From assembly GCF_008831285.2 (NCBI RefSeq), contig NC_045139.1:19794892-19858891 (forward strand): a stretch of DNA of 64,000 nucleotides, read 5' to 3'. The translations under genes and the position numbers were made by a program. Positions 1 to 11,899 of this stretch are shown piece after piece. A model generated the notes under the pieces. That model made no database searches and had not been told where the DNA came from. It saw nothing but the letters and a program-made list of their open reading frames with translations. How positions within the stretch are numbered: the first letter of the stretch is position 1; the number at the start of each line of letters is the position of its first letter. The DNA is from Nymphaea colorata (lineage: Eukaryota > Streptophyta > Magnoliopsida > Nymphaeales > Nymphaeaceae).

Positions 1-1300
1 AAAAGAAGATAATAGTATTGTTATGTCATGGTGATAGCCTCCAAGGCTATCGACCAACTGGTGTGTGAAGGAAAAGGAAGGGAACGAGAGGGAAAGAAAT
101 CAACAGAGAGAACAAAACATCATAATAACTTTCATTATGGATAATCACACCTAAAAAAGGATTACAGCTTAAAGCAAAGCGGGTCTTTACTAAGGTCTCG
201 ATCCAAACTGACTGAATATAACCAGTTCCTAATAAACCCAAACATATGTCTTCTTCGATCATCTCTATGTAGTCTTCAACATGACTATGTCATAAGCTCA
301 TGCTTTAACCCTACTACCTAAGTGACATTGATTTTTCAAATGCTATCATTCGGCAAGTCGATTTTTTTTTAGAATTGCTTTCAAATATACATTTTATCAT
401 ACCTTGTCAACCTCATTTATTTATTTGTTTAACATTCTATTATTAAACATGATAGCTATCTATTGGCTCAATTATCAACTTTGCTTGACTCAGGTCATGC
501 ATTCTTTTTCCTCATTTATATTTAGCTAAATAATTTTCTAATTTCAATACCTATAGTGTGTCTTTCTTCCCATTTTACTATTTTTGTGGTTTTATTGGGT
601 CATCATTTATTTCAAGTTGATTTCTAATCTTTGCTTTACTCTAGTATATTCTGTTTTCAATCATTAGACACTTGATTTTGACTTATTCATTCACTCCTAT
701 TGAGTCTATATCTTCTTGAATCAAACATCATATATTTATACTCTGCTTGAGATTTAATCCTTAGATTCTTCATAAGTAATAAATTGCTCATAATTTTCTC
801 TGTTTTCCTATATTATCAACTAGATATCTTACTATCAGAATCACTAATTACCGATCTTATTCTTACCACAAATTTCTTTACTACAAGTTTCGTCCCGATT
901 GCTTGTCATGAAAGACAAGTTGAAAATTCTTTTATATCTAAACTCATACACATTATATTACCTTCCACTCTCATTTTCCTATTAGTGAAAAACATAGCAA
1001 TTTTCTTCATATAATTTTGTCCACACCTTCCTTTATTGGGGCATTTTCCATTATTTTCTTCGCCTCTATGTTTCACCTAACACATGGTGTATTCTGTTTT
1101 CAATCATATCCTATCTCTTATCAAGTCATGGCAACTGCTAACACCGGGGCATTTTTTTAATTATACATGTTTTGAGGCATTTTATAAATTGCTTTTGCGA
1201 CATATATTTTTCTTTCACAAAATCATCTTGTTTATCAAGAAAATGGTCGTATCCCAATCAAATCAACTCAGTTGCTGAGCTAAAGATTTGATCAAGTGCA
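1..1300. other. AT-rich stretch without a recognisable gene
   Basis: No open frame longer than about 76 codons and no family motif was seen on either strand. Base composition is strongly T-rich on +. Its position just before the minisatellite and an LTR-like block suggests the decayed 3' part of a Gypsy element, but that is inference only. Confidence 0.4.
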
Positions 1301-1659
1301 ATCCAGCCTCTAGTTTGGGGCATTCTAAAGCTAGCTCAACCATGTCACTAGACAAGGGAATCTTATGAATTATGCGCAACTTGGTCATTTGGCCAAGGAC
1401 TCTTCAAAGCAAGCTCAACCCATGCACTAGTTTGGAGAATTTTACTAAACAAGTTCAAAATCTAGCCTTATGTGGAAACAAAAACTTTACCATAGGGCAC
1501 TCAATGAGACAGAAAGTCTTCTTGTCACAACCAATGTAGGAGCAATAGGGTCTCATTCCGAGTTTCAACATAAGTATTCGAGATGATGAGGGTTCTTCAC
1601 AGGCATTACCACCTACTATCAAGAAACCCATTCAGGAAAGGGGTAAAACTTGAAATTAT

Positions 1660-1920
1660 GGACAAAAGAGCAACTCACACAGGTAAGGGGTTAAACCTGC
1701 AGTACAAATCAAGAGCAACCAACGCAGGTAAGGGGTTAAACTTGCAATACAAGCTAAGAGCAACTCACGCATGTAAATGGTTAAACCTGTAAATACAAGC
1801 CAAGACAACTTGATTCAGGGGGGTTACATATGAATTTAATTTCAGCAAATCCATGCAGGTAAGTGGTTAAACTTGTAACATAAGCTCAAATAATCCATTC
1901 AGGTAAGGGGTTAATCCAGA
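1660..1920 (+). repeat. 45-bp minisatellite, decaying copies
   Basis: The phrase aggtaaggggttaaac recurs at 1681 and 1726, and in altered form at about 1771, 1857 and 1903. The first three copies are spaced 45 bp apart. Because 45 is a multiple of three, the frame stays open through three units (1583-1792) and gives a 15-residue repeat containing KGLNLQYK. Later copies are interrupted and diverged. The array lies just before the LTR-like block that starts near 2008, a place where Gypsy elements often carry non-coding tandem repeats. I do not think it is a gene. Confidence 0.75.
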
Positions 1921-2007
1921 AACATTATTCTAGACATGTTTTTGTTTAAAAAATCTGGGGTGCTTATATTTGTCACTAAGTACGGCTAGTGTAACAAAGA
2001 GAGGCAT

Positions 2008-3330
2008 CTATTATCATCCAAAATGTTTCAAAAGACTGTATTCCATTTTCACCCGAATGAAATTCTTAGTTATTTTGTTTGGATTTAATTTTTGGACCCT
2101 AAGCCCAACCTTAGACTAAAAATAGACTTTCATATCCATACCTAAGTCCAATGCATGACTATTCGATCCAAAACAAATCTCTAAACCCATGTCTGAACCT
2201 AAACACAAAATTCAAATTCAAAACTCAACATCAGACGCAAGATTCAAATCCAAAATCCAACTCTCAGATCTAAATTAGATCTAAAACCAAAGTTTAAATC
2301 CAAATCAACCATTTCAAACTTAAAATCCAAGCCGAGATCAAATCGACAAAGTTTGATGCTAACGAGTGTTGCACGCACGTGCACAAACCTTCCCTTTGTT
2401 TTATGTCTCGTCCTCGCACCAAAATTGTGTTTTTGAGCTTAAACCACTCAGTGGAATGCGTCGGCGACCAATTGAAGCCAATTTGGATCTAAAATGAGCA
2501 CAGAATCATTCAAAACGGAGCTGCCTCCATTGGCAACAAAAACCATTTTTATCCCCTTTAAATATATATTTAAAATATAATTTTTTATGTTTTTTATTGT
2601 TATTCTTTGGACGACCATCTGGGAGGCTAGGGATGTGAAACTCACCCCTTATTGGTCTAAATGACACAATAAGGGGCACATTTCTCCTCCCTTTGTGAAA
2701 AATCGATGCAGTCGAGCCGCGCCAGCACGTGCTCTCTCGCACGACAATGCATGCTCGAGCACTGCCGCGCATGCTCGCACACCAACTCACGATAGCACAT
2801 CTCGCGACAATGCGTCCTTGCGTGCACAACATAACGGAGCTGGGTCTGCGTGCAGCACAGACCCCATTTTGGGTCAAAAACCATCCCTTGGGTGGCGGTT
2901 TTGGCCCTTTTGAGTGGGGAATAGCCTTGCCCACACCTCAAAGGGGCATTTGCAAGGCTAATGCCCAATCCTACTTGGTCAAAGCCTATTTTTTTAAAAT
3001 TAATAAAAAATACTTGGAATTCGCAAGAAAATCTTGTTAAATTCAAAAAAGTTCAAATTTTAAGTTTTGGCTCTAAAACTCCCTATAAATACTCCTACAA
3101 TCTTCCCTCTTTGGCATGAGCCAACCCTTAGCTTTTTCTCTCCATTTCTCTCTTCTTCTTTTCTTCTTCTTTTCTAACCTTAAGAACAAGCTTCTCCAAG
3201 GGAGCACAAAGAGATCTCTCAGAGGGATACCTTCATCAACTTGGAGCTTCATCCGAGGCAATCCTAGGGCCATAAAAAGCAAGTGGCTCATTTATAATAT
3301 CTTTTATGTTCAAGGTATGTAGCCTTCTTC
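2008..3330 (+). mobile_element. Ty3/Gypsy (Tat-like) LTR remnant, + orientation
   Basis: This block is colinear with the reverse complement of about 36984-36050. Shared landmarks in the same order include tttcaaaagactgt / tctcaaaagactat, cttccctttgt after a run of CACGCAC words, tttgagcctaaaccact-like text, and a ccccttattggtctaaa-like motif. It therefore looks like the U3 part of an LTR of the same family as the element at 30.7-37.0 kb, but on the opposite strand. A TATA-like box follows near its 3' end. Boundaries are approximate; I cannot confirm the terminal CA or a target duplication, and no gag follows on +. Confidence 0.6.
3084..3091 (+). promoter_or_regulatory. TATA box of the LTR promoter
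   Basis: TATAAATA lies in ccctataaatactcc, about 30 bp before a pyrimidine-rich stretch where transcription could start. The position fits the U3/R boundary of a Gypsy LTR. Activity cannot be judged from sequence. Confidence 0.5.
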
Positions 3331-4309
3331 TTATTCATTTTCATTTCTTCTTGCCACCTCCCCATGATCGTGCAAGAAAGCTCCAAAGATTTCCTATCTG
3401 AATCATGTGCTACACTTGCATGCACCGACAGTATGGGCATAAATAAATTATGTTTCCTCATTTATTTCCAAAAATATGTTTGTTATATTGCTTTACTCAT
3501 CATTTATGTTTGAGATGATGCTTATGCATGATGTATTAATTTTCCTTAATTAATGAGCAAATGCATGGCGAGAATAAGTGTTTGGGTTGGGATTTCTTCA
3601 TTTTTATGTTGATTTTTGAGATTCGGATTTGTCCAACTCGAAAAGCCCTTCACGAATATGTACATGTTAAAGCACATCTTCATGTCATTACAGCGCTTAA
3701 TTTCTTTTTTAATCACCCAATTAGGGACCCCCAATGAATGGTTTCCTACGTTGCTCTTCATTTCATGTATGCTCAATTTTCTTCCACACTTCATGGTGGG
3801 TGAAATATATTCTCTTGTAACAAATGAAATAACAATGCTTTTATGTTCATATATAAAAATATTTGAAATCATGTTTTTCAAAAAAAATTTCAAAAGCAAG
3901 AACCCTCTGTAATGAGGCCTTGGAGACTTAGCCTAGGTTCTTGCATATGTCTAAGTCCCTCTCCGACCTACATAAAAAAAATGAAGTTGGACACTTGATC
4001 AAGTCATTTCTTGATTTTAACTCTCATGAAGACATATACATATATACATGTTATATACATATGCACATGAGTATCTCTTTGTCATTCTCGTTTTATGATT
4101 TAACACATGCTTTTACAAATTTCCATATACATACATATTAATATATATATACATGTATCTCTCTCTCTCTCTCTCTCTCGTCTCCCTTTCTCTAAAAATC
4201 TCTTTTTCTCTAAAATCTCTCTTTCCTTCTTTTTCTAAAATCTTATTTTCTCTCTCCATTCGATTTGATACCTCCTTTTCATGAAAACTTTCATATATGT
4301 ATACACATG

Positions 4310-4356
<47 letters not shown>

Positions 4357-5260
4357 TATGTATATGTATATGTATCTCTCTCTCTTTTAAATAATTTGCT
4401 TTTATAATTTTCAAAATCTCTTTTTTCTTTATTTCTCTTGGATTAAAGTTTTTTTTCTTTTCCATTCTTATGAATATGTTTTTCTCCCAAAATCTTTTCT
4501 TTTGCAAACTTCACCAAAACCAAAAATCAAGTAATTACCCAATATTGGAATCATATTTTGATGGTCTATAACCTCATTTTAATTTCAAAAATTTTTCTTT
4601 TTTCACTAAAAATATTTATGACAATTATAAGAATCAGAAACATGAATGTATACGATGGTAGGAACACTTTTAGATAAATGTTATGATTAGAATCAATGAT
4701 TTCCTTCTAATCATGTAGGATCAATACATTCATACATCCACATTCACTTAACACTACAAATGATCACAAGCACCCCTCTCAAAGAACTTAAGCAAAACGA
4801 GATGAAGCTCTAGCTAGGTAGCAACCAAATTAGAGAAAAACCATAAATCTACTTAAAATCTTAATAGAACACTAAAGTGACTTCAAAAAGTAATTTCCAA
4901 AAGTTTCCTAATAATATTTGTAATGATTTTTCAATTAAAAATTTCTCAAATCAAATTGTTTTGCACTTTCCAATGATTCTTCAAAACTTTTTCAAAATCT
5001 TGAAACATCCAATCTTCAATATTCTCAAACACTACACCGCATTTAGAATGAAAAAAAATGTTTAAGTCAAAACGAAATACATCAAGAATAAACATAGCCC
5101 TTGGATTAGTTACTCCTGGTAAAGGCGCCCAGAAACAGTCAATCTTCGTATCGATAGGTGAGTTCCTTTGTGTCTCATTTTAAAATAAAACCTCATTTTT
5201 CTGGAGCAGTCTAAAGACCAAAAAAAAAAATTTGAAGATGCGAACAAGACTGGCTTGTGG
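3330..5260. repeat. Left arm of a long imperfect inverted repeat
   Basis: This arm matches the reverse complement of 6820-8850. Landmarks, in order: tcttcttgccacct..cccatg..gtgcaagaaag (3347 against 8800-8835), the stretch around 3625-3690 with cacgaatatgtacatgtt (against 8510-8530), (AT)n plus CT-rich runs (4140-4380 against 7680-7960), the stretch at 4870-5050, and cctcatttttctggagca (5192 against 6865-6890). Divergence is high and indels are frequent, so this is an old duplication. The arm directly follows the Gypsy LTR block and may be its 5' leader. Confidence 0.7.
4312..4354. repeat. (AT)n microsatellite
   Basis: Uninterrupted TA dinucleotides, flanked by CT-rich runs. It sits inside the left arm of the inverted repeat; the right arm has a related TG/TA run at 7921-7957. 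Confidence 0.95.
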
Positions 5261-6820
5261 TCCCACATGCTTGAATAAACCACAATTGTAAAGCATATGT
5301 GCACCTTTCTACGAAGTCAATGTCTCTGATGGTGAAGCGGGTGAGTCCTCGGTAAAAAAAAAGCCAAGGTTGTCATTGCCACTGATAAGTGTTAGGTTCA
5401 GCTATGTCCCCATATCTGAAAAAGTTGAGCAATACGAACATCTAGAAGGTCAGTTCCATTGGTGAAAATGATCACTTTGACTATGCAAAACATCATATAA
5501 TATTTGATTCTTCCTATGGCTTTCTGAGATAAGGTAGAAGGTTCAACGTAGGCTCCAAATTCTTCATATTGATCTTTCAGGTTGATGCTTTGACTCTCAT
5601 GATTTTCTACTAGGGCCAAGTTCTTCATCCAATAAAATGAGCTATAAGGTCATTTGCATTAGCCTTAGTCGGGTCCATGAGGAATTATTTCTCCAATGGA
5701 ACATTTGGATCACAAGTCAGGGTAAGGAGGTCAAGCATTTCAATAAATTCATCTAATAATGTTGTCATTTCTTCCCATGGAAACCAACAAAAAGAAGTCT
5801 TTGGGTTCTATCATTCGACAATTGCATGTACCAAATGTTCATCCATTGATTGCATTCCTCCGGCTGCCACTATCTCGAGCCTACATTCTTCAAAGTAAGA
5901 AGGAAACATCCAAGAGAATGTGAGATGTCAAGCCCGATACCATTCTGGAGTCAAAAGTTTAGACTCGAGAGGAATATAAATAGACAGTTCAAGTCCTTCT
6001 CCGAACAACATGTGATCATAAGGGAATGTGACACCACATTGAAAAGAATACATCTTGAATGATGACACTGAATAATAGAGATTAAATTAGTAAGAAAGAT
6101 TGACAAAGTTGACAAGGACGATATGAGGTAGACGTATATAAGAAGATTGTAAATCATCACATAAGATTTTATGCACATCTAACATTCTCTAGGCATGTGA
6201 AATAATTTGGATAAAAAGGGGTATAAGGACTTAATTGAGATAATTTTGCGCCACGATAATCTGATGCCAAGGTATGCTTATATACTTTAGTCAAATGACT
6301 TAGTACTAGTATAGATTCTTCTTTAAGCAACTAAGGGTAAGGTTTATCCGCTTCTTCTTGGACACTCATTAATATATCACGAGTTACTAACGATGGGGCT
6401 TTTCCGTCCAAGGTGTGGCCTAATTGTAAGGCTTAGTCTTGTGCTACCGCCTAAGACCAAACCTGGCAACATGATGACCAAGACAAATACGTATGGTAAG
6501 TTTTTGAAATATGAGCAAACATGTAAAATTGATTATCTCTAATGCAATGTTTCTGAAAATGGTGATTAAAATGAGTAGAAGTGCAAGCATTGTTTTCAAT
6601 CAAGTCTTAAATTGAGAAGGGTTGTATTTGATTATAGATCCAAATGAATATTATTGATCCTTCCTAATTAGTCTTGTATGCAAGAAAGCAAACACAAACA
6701 CCAAACAATGTAATGAGGTCGAAGCAAAAGAGAGGGACATGCTTTATCATCGGCAATATATGAGATGTTCAAGTTAGTATAAATGCATCAATGATAATCA
6801 TAGCCAAACAATGATAGGTC
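5260..6820. other. Spacer between the inverted-repeat arms, no recognised gene
   Basis: The longest frame on - is 5628-5398 (76 codons, starting MKNLALVENHESQS), and on + 5677-5898 (73 codons). Neither shows a motif I recognise. Its position after a leader-like arm in the - direction suggests decayed retroelement coding sequence, but this is inference. Confidence 0.4.
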
Positions 6821-7921
6821 CTATCATGGTCACCATCTTTCGCATCCCCAAAAATATTTGGCTTTTGGAGTGCTCCAGAAAAATGAGGTCTTATTTTGAA
6901 ATGAGAAAGAAATAGACTCGCCAGTCAGTACGATGATTAACCGTTCCTGGTGCCTTTACCCATGATAACCAATTAAAGGGTCACATTTACTCTTGATGCA
7001 TTTCATTAAATGTAATGTGGTGTTTGAGAAAATATTAAAAATTTGATGTTTCAAATTTTTGAGCAAGTTTAAAAGAATCATTTGAGAGTGTATAACATTT
7101 TGATTTTGAGAAATTTTGAATCGAGAAATCTTTACAAATATCATTTGGAGACCTTTGAAGATCACTTTTTGAAGTCACTTTAGTGTTCTCGTGAAACTTT
7201 AAGTAGACTTGAGATTTTGCTTTAATTTGGTTACTACCTAGTTTGAGTTTTATCTCATCTTGCTTAAGTTCTTTTAGAGAGGTGTTTGTAATCATTCGTG
7301 ATGTTAAGTGAATATGGATGTATGAATGCATTGATCCTACATTATTAAAAGAAAATCATTCATTCCAACCATAACATTCATCTAAAAGCATTGCTACCAT
7401 CACATACATCTAAGTTTTTCATTCTTATAATTGTCATAAGTATTTTTATGACAAAAGATTTTTTTTTTAAAATGGAATGAGTTGTAGAATATCAAGCATG
7501 ATTACAATATTAGGTCATTACTTGAGTTTTGGTCTTAGTGAAGTCGACAAATGAGAAATTAAAACCTTAGATGTTGAAAGAAAAATATCCAAAAGAATGG
7601 AAAAGAAAAAGTACTTTAATCTAAGAGGAATAGAAAAAAGAGATAGAGAAAAAGAGATTATGAAAATAAAAAAAAAACAAGGTTTTTAAAAGATGGAGAG
7701 ATACATATTCTTATACGTACTTATATATATACATGTATGTATGTATGTATGTATATACACACATATGTATATGCATATGTATATGAAAGTTCATGAGAAG
7801 AAAATATCAACACGAATGGAGAGGGAGAAGAGGGCTTTAGAAAGAGAGAGATATTTTAGGATAGAGAGAGGTTTTAGAGTGAGAGAGATTTTTAGAGAGA
7901 GGGAGGTTTTAGAGAGAGAGA

Positions 7922-7956
<35 letters not shown>

Positions 7957-8850
7957 GTATTTGTAAAAGATGACATTTAACTTAAAATGGGAAACAAAAT
8001 ATTCTAGAGAAAAAAAATAGAATACATGTATATATTCATTCGTATGTATATGAAAATTTGTAAAAGAATATGTTGAATCATAGAAAGAGAAAGACAAAGA
8101 GATATAATCACGTGCACGTATACGTATATAACAAGTATATACATATATATTTTTATGAGTGTTGAAATCAATAAATAACTTGAAAATATCCGACTTTGAT
8201 TTTTTTATATAAGCCAGAGAGGAAGTTGGTCTTATGCAAGAGCTTAGACTAAGTCTCTAAGGCCTCGTTAAAGAGGGTTCATCCTTTTGAAAGATTTTGA
8301 AAAACTTGATTCCAAATATTTTTGTACATGAACATAAAACCATAATTATTTTGTTTATTACAAGAAAATCTATTTCTCTCACCATTGGGTATAGAAGAAA
8401 ATTAAACATACATGAGACAGTGAGCAACGTAATGAAGCACTCATTGGGGTTCCTAATTTGTTGACTAAGAGAGAAACTAAATGTGAGAATGAAATAAAGA
8501 TGTATTTTAACATATACATATTCGTGAAGGGCTTTCCCGTGTTAGACAAATCCCAACCTCAAAATCAACTTAATAATGAAGAAAAATCTCAAACCAAACC
8601 CTCATTCTTACAGTGCATTTGCTCATTAATTAAGGAAAATTAATTATCACACATGGGCATCATCTCAAGCATAAATGATGAATAAAGCAATATAACAAGC
8701 ATATTTTTAAAAATAAATAAATAAAAATTATTTCGTCTTGCTCATACTTCTGGTGCATTCAAGAGTAACTCTCGACTCTGGATAGGAAATTTTTACAACT
8801 TTCTTGCACAGCCATGGGAAGGTGGCAAGAAGATGAAACAAGGGAAATGA
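6820..8850. repeat. Right arm of the long imperfect inverted repeat
   Basis: Reverse-complement partner of 3330-5260. The - strand frame at 7331-7035 (TSKSDLQRSPNDICKDFS) matches the + strand frame at 4877-5065 (TSKSNFQKFPNNICNDFS), and the + frame at 8458-8643 matches the - frame at 3899-3546 (shared words IFVKGF and NEE). These are conserved DNA text, not evidence of a protein. Similarity seems to fade near 8860. Confidence 0.7.
7921..7957. repeat. (GT)n(AT)n compound microsatellite
   Basis: A TG run passes directly into a TA run, preceded by GA-rich sequence (7820-7920). Confidence 0.9.
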
Positions 8851-9360
8851 TTGATGATTGATAGCCTTTGTACTTTTTATTTTTTCAAAAAAATTGTTGT
8901 GTACCATTGTCATTCAATCGATATTGAATATGATCTGCAGATTGTTGAATCCTTAAGTAGTTTGTTTCATTTACATGTCTATTATGGTATTGCGTTATTT
9001 TTTTCTTGGTGAAAAATGCTACAGAGCTGGTGATATGTAAATTTAGTAATAACTTTTTGTTGTTATGCAAATGTGGATGTCCTTTATTTACTTTTCCATT
9101 GTTTGTATCTTGAATCAACAATTTTTTTATTACCTCATGATTACATTAATTTTGTGATTTTTAAGATGTCGCCTAAACAAAGATTTGAGGTGAAAGTTTG
9201 CCTAGCATTTGGTATATCTAACCTGTACATGATGACGTTGCGAATTCTTTTACATGTAATTTATTGTATCTTTGTTTTTTATATTAGTTAAGTTGAATAA
9301 TTCTTTTTGGGTTATTAATAACAAACTTAAAGCCTTTTGTTCTTTTCCTTCTTCTTTCAG

Positions 9361-10785
9361 CATCTAAGAAGAAACAAGGGAAATGTGGGCCCAATTGGCT
9401 TTTAGAGGTTACAGAGCTACCCCTATGGAACAATCAATGTGGAAACTAATTAGCATGGACAACCAATAGGTGACAAGGCAACCAAAGTTGCATATTATAT
9501 TGGAATACTAGCACGTGATGGCAACTTGTTACCTGTAGACGTAAATTGGAAGAAGATTCCCAAGTCTAGTAAAGGCAATTTTGTCTCTTTCCAAGGTATT
9601 CAAAATTGTTAAATTTACAGTTTTTTCATTTATTACTTACTTTTATAATAAATTTAATTTGTTTATTGTTTCAATATAAGTTTGCACTCAAAGTTTTTTT
9701 TGGAGTGGTATATTTTATCATGTACCCTGGCTACATGGAGATGATCCAATTGTAAACTGAAGATGCTTTACTACTATGGTGACAAGTTATTAGATGATGA
9801 AATTGAAAAAAGCAAAAATTTCATAATTGTTGATGAGCAATTTTGGAATCTTATGAAGTATTTGGATTCTGATAAGGGAAAAGCAATAGTCATAAACAAG
9901 ACTTTTTCATCTAATATTATTGATAATAAGTTAACATTTGATTGCAATAATACAGCGTAAAACAGAAATAAAAGCAAGAAGTCATGGAGAACAAGTAATA
10001 TGCAATACCACAGGAACAAAGAATCTTGCTTAGTATCATGCAGAGCAGGTAAATATTGTATATGTCTTTGATTTTCACTTACATTTTTGGGTTGTACAAA
10101 ATGTAAGAGTACTTATTTTTTTCCTTTGTTGTAGACTGAGAATGATATGGACCATAGAGAACCTAACTGAGTTATGATGTTCATGTTGAGCCACAAACAT
10201 AATCCAAAGGCCCGTAGAAAAATTGCAAGTATAATCTCCTTAACATGAATATGTTGTCTAGACATGTGATATCTTTGCTATGAAAATATACTTTCCAATT
10301 GAAATAGAACTGAGTATTAACTTAGTTACCAGAGTTGTCATGACATGTAATTGTGAGAGATGATGCATACAGTAAGGTGATGGGGCCTGAGGGACACAAA
10401 CGAATGTGTACATATGGACCAGTCCCTTGGAAATGGATGTTTTTTGCTCTTTTTGATGCATGCAAAGTACGGAAGAGCTGCAAATGAAACACCCAGAAGT
10501 GCCAACAATGTTGAGGAATTGGAGGAATGGCAAATTCAATTAGAGCATGTATTAGAGGAAAGGTGCTGAAATTAGCATTATACAATAGAATGTACAATAG
10601 AAAAAAATTGATCTTTAAAAACTGGAAGCTCTAATGGTTAGCCAGTCGGTGATATAACCAAAGTAAAATTAAAAGTTAATGTATATTAGTTATTTGACAT
10701 ATCCATATTTAAGAATCTCTAACTTTTTTTTATATCAACTTTTACAGGTTGCAGACGATATGGATGATGACATATTGTTATAATT
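9361..10785 (+). pseudogene. Ptta/En/Spm (Transposase_24-like) remnant
   Basis: Reading + from 9440 gives GQPIGDKATKVAYYIGIL followed by ARDGNLLPVDVNWKKIPKS (about 9445-9570). This matches the GRPIG...LAR.G.L.P.....W..IP pattern of the plant Ptta/En/Spm transposase-associated family. Further downstream, DMDHREPN then a stop then VMMFMLSHKHNPKARRKIA (about 10148-10230) resembles the family's conserved C-terminal part, and a final piece ends VADDMDDDILL at about 10784. The ag/gt-like borders near 9360 and 9596 suggest exons. In-frame stops and frame changes make it a pseudogene. Upstream exons were not found. Confidence 0.6.
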
Positions 10786-11460
10786 TGTAATTCTGTTTTA
10801 TTTAATATTATACCTTTGGATTGATTATTTTGTCTGATAAATGAGGAAGCTTGTGGCATACACATCTTTGATCATCAAGGGTGTGAGCATGCAGTTCCAC
10901 GCCTGCATTCCACATTCTCATTGCTATATTGAAACTACTCTTGTGGCTATTCTATGTACTCATGCTCCCTCTCTGCTAGTCATTGGTATTATGTGACATG
11001 AAACATGAGTCGATTCACTTACATCTGCTAAAGTGTCAAAACTTTCCCATTTTCAACTTACCTCAGCTCAAATCAATTTCCCATTTTGAATGCCTACAAC
11101 TTTTGCTATGGAGATCCAGGTGTAGAAAGGTGTTTATTTGGTCCTGCAATCCCTATTGTAACGTGAAATGGATATTTGTTCTCTTGATTTGCTGTATTAT
11201 CCTATAGTTCATGTTTCTCATATATAATGAGGTTAAACTTGTTCTTGGTGATCCAATATTTGCTTTCACTTCATTTGTTACTATTTCTCAATACATGATT
11301 GGAGGACCTTTGTTAAAGTTTTGACTGCCTGCATTATTCTATGTAATGGAAATTGGAAAAACTAGCTATATTGATAATTTTCTGGTTATTTTTTGCCGTT
11401 TGGACCCAGATCTCTCATGTCACTGTTTCCTGTCTATTAATATCATTAGTGACATTTTAT
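10786..11460. other. No gene recognised
   Basis: Short frames only (maximum 74 codons at 10983-11207). Lies between the transposase remnant and the dioxygenase fragment; possibly the interior of the same CACTA element. Confidence 0.35.
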
Positions 11461-11466
11461 ATGCTT

Positions 11467-11573
11467 TAGGAAGTTAGCATCATACATGCCTGGTATATGA
11501 ATGATATTGATGAAGAGCAAAGGCCCCCCACCACTGCAATCTTGAGGAGTGCATCTCCTAGGAAAAAATTGCA
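11467..11573 (+). pseudogene. Acireductone dioxygenase (ARD) N-terminal fragment, broken
   Basis: After a tttag acceptor-like site, translation gives IIHAWYMNDIDEEQR, matching the conserved start of plant acireductone dioxygenase (methionine salvage; AWYMDDS.EDQRLPHH). The next bases, aggccccccaccac, need a one-base shift to continue as PHHCNLEECIS, which corresponds to LPHH..P.EF.SL. There the frame also holds a TAG stop. A gtgtgt donor-like site follows at 11574. No later ARD exons, including the metal-binding cupin residues, were found. It is a single broken exon copy, possibly captured by a CACTA element. Confidence 0.6.
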
Positions 11574-11723
11574 GGTGTGTCCTGTCTGAAGTTTCTTAGT
11601 TGTTGTTGCTTTGGCCAAATATGCAAGGTTCACCTTTTCTTGTAAATTCTTAAATGGAAGGAGAAATCATGAAACTAGAAATTTATGATTGTTGTACTTG
11701 CATTTGAATGCTGATGACTGAAA

Positions 11724-11893
11724 ATGATGAGGAGTTCCATGATATCCATAAAGGTAGAGACTGCAGTTCAACCATTAGGCACATTCTGCATGAATGTTGT
11801 TCTGCCCTTATGCATCTGGCTAGGCCTTCTAAGCATTTCTATTTCTTTCACAGTTTCCACCAAGTCTGTGTTCCCAATGGGGAATCGACTTGA
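11724..11893 (+). other. Exon-like hydrophobic open stretch, unrecognised
   Basis: The frame starting at 11724 contains a membrane-like segment (LCIWLGLLSISISFTV) and ends near a gtaagg donor-like site after GNRLE. The open frame, hydrophobic core and splice-like border would suit a captured exon of a membrane protein. I do not recognise the family, and no adjoining exon was found. Confidence 0.25.
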
Positions 11894-11899
11894 GGTAAG

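Noticed and set aside
1660-1920. CRISPR-like direct repeats
   Set aside because: The repeats are adjacent diverged minisatellite units without distinct spacers, and the DNA is plant nuclear.
2506-3046. Overlapping ORFs of 103-142 codons on both strands
   Set aside because: They lie in a GC-richer part of an LTR, use several frames at once and show no conserved motif.
4235-4507. 90-codon ORF on - in the left inverted-repeat arm
   Set aside because: Its core is an (AT)n run and the flanks are A-rich low-complexity sequence; no motif.
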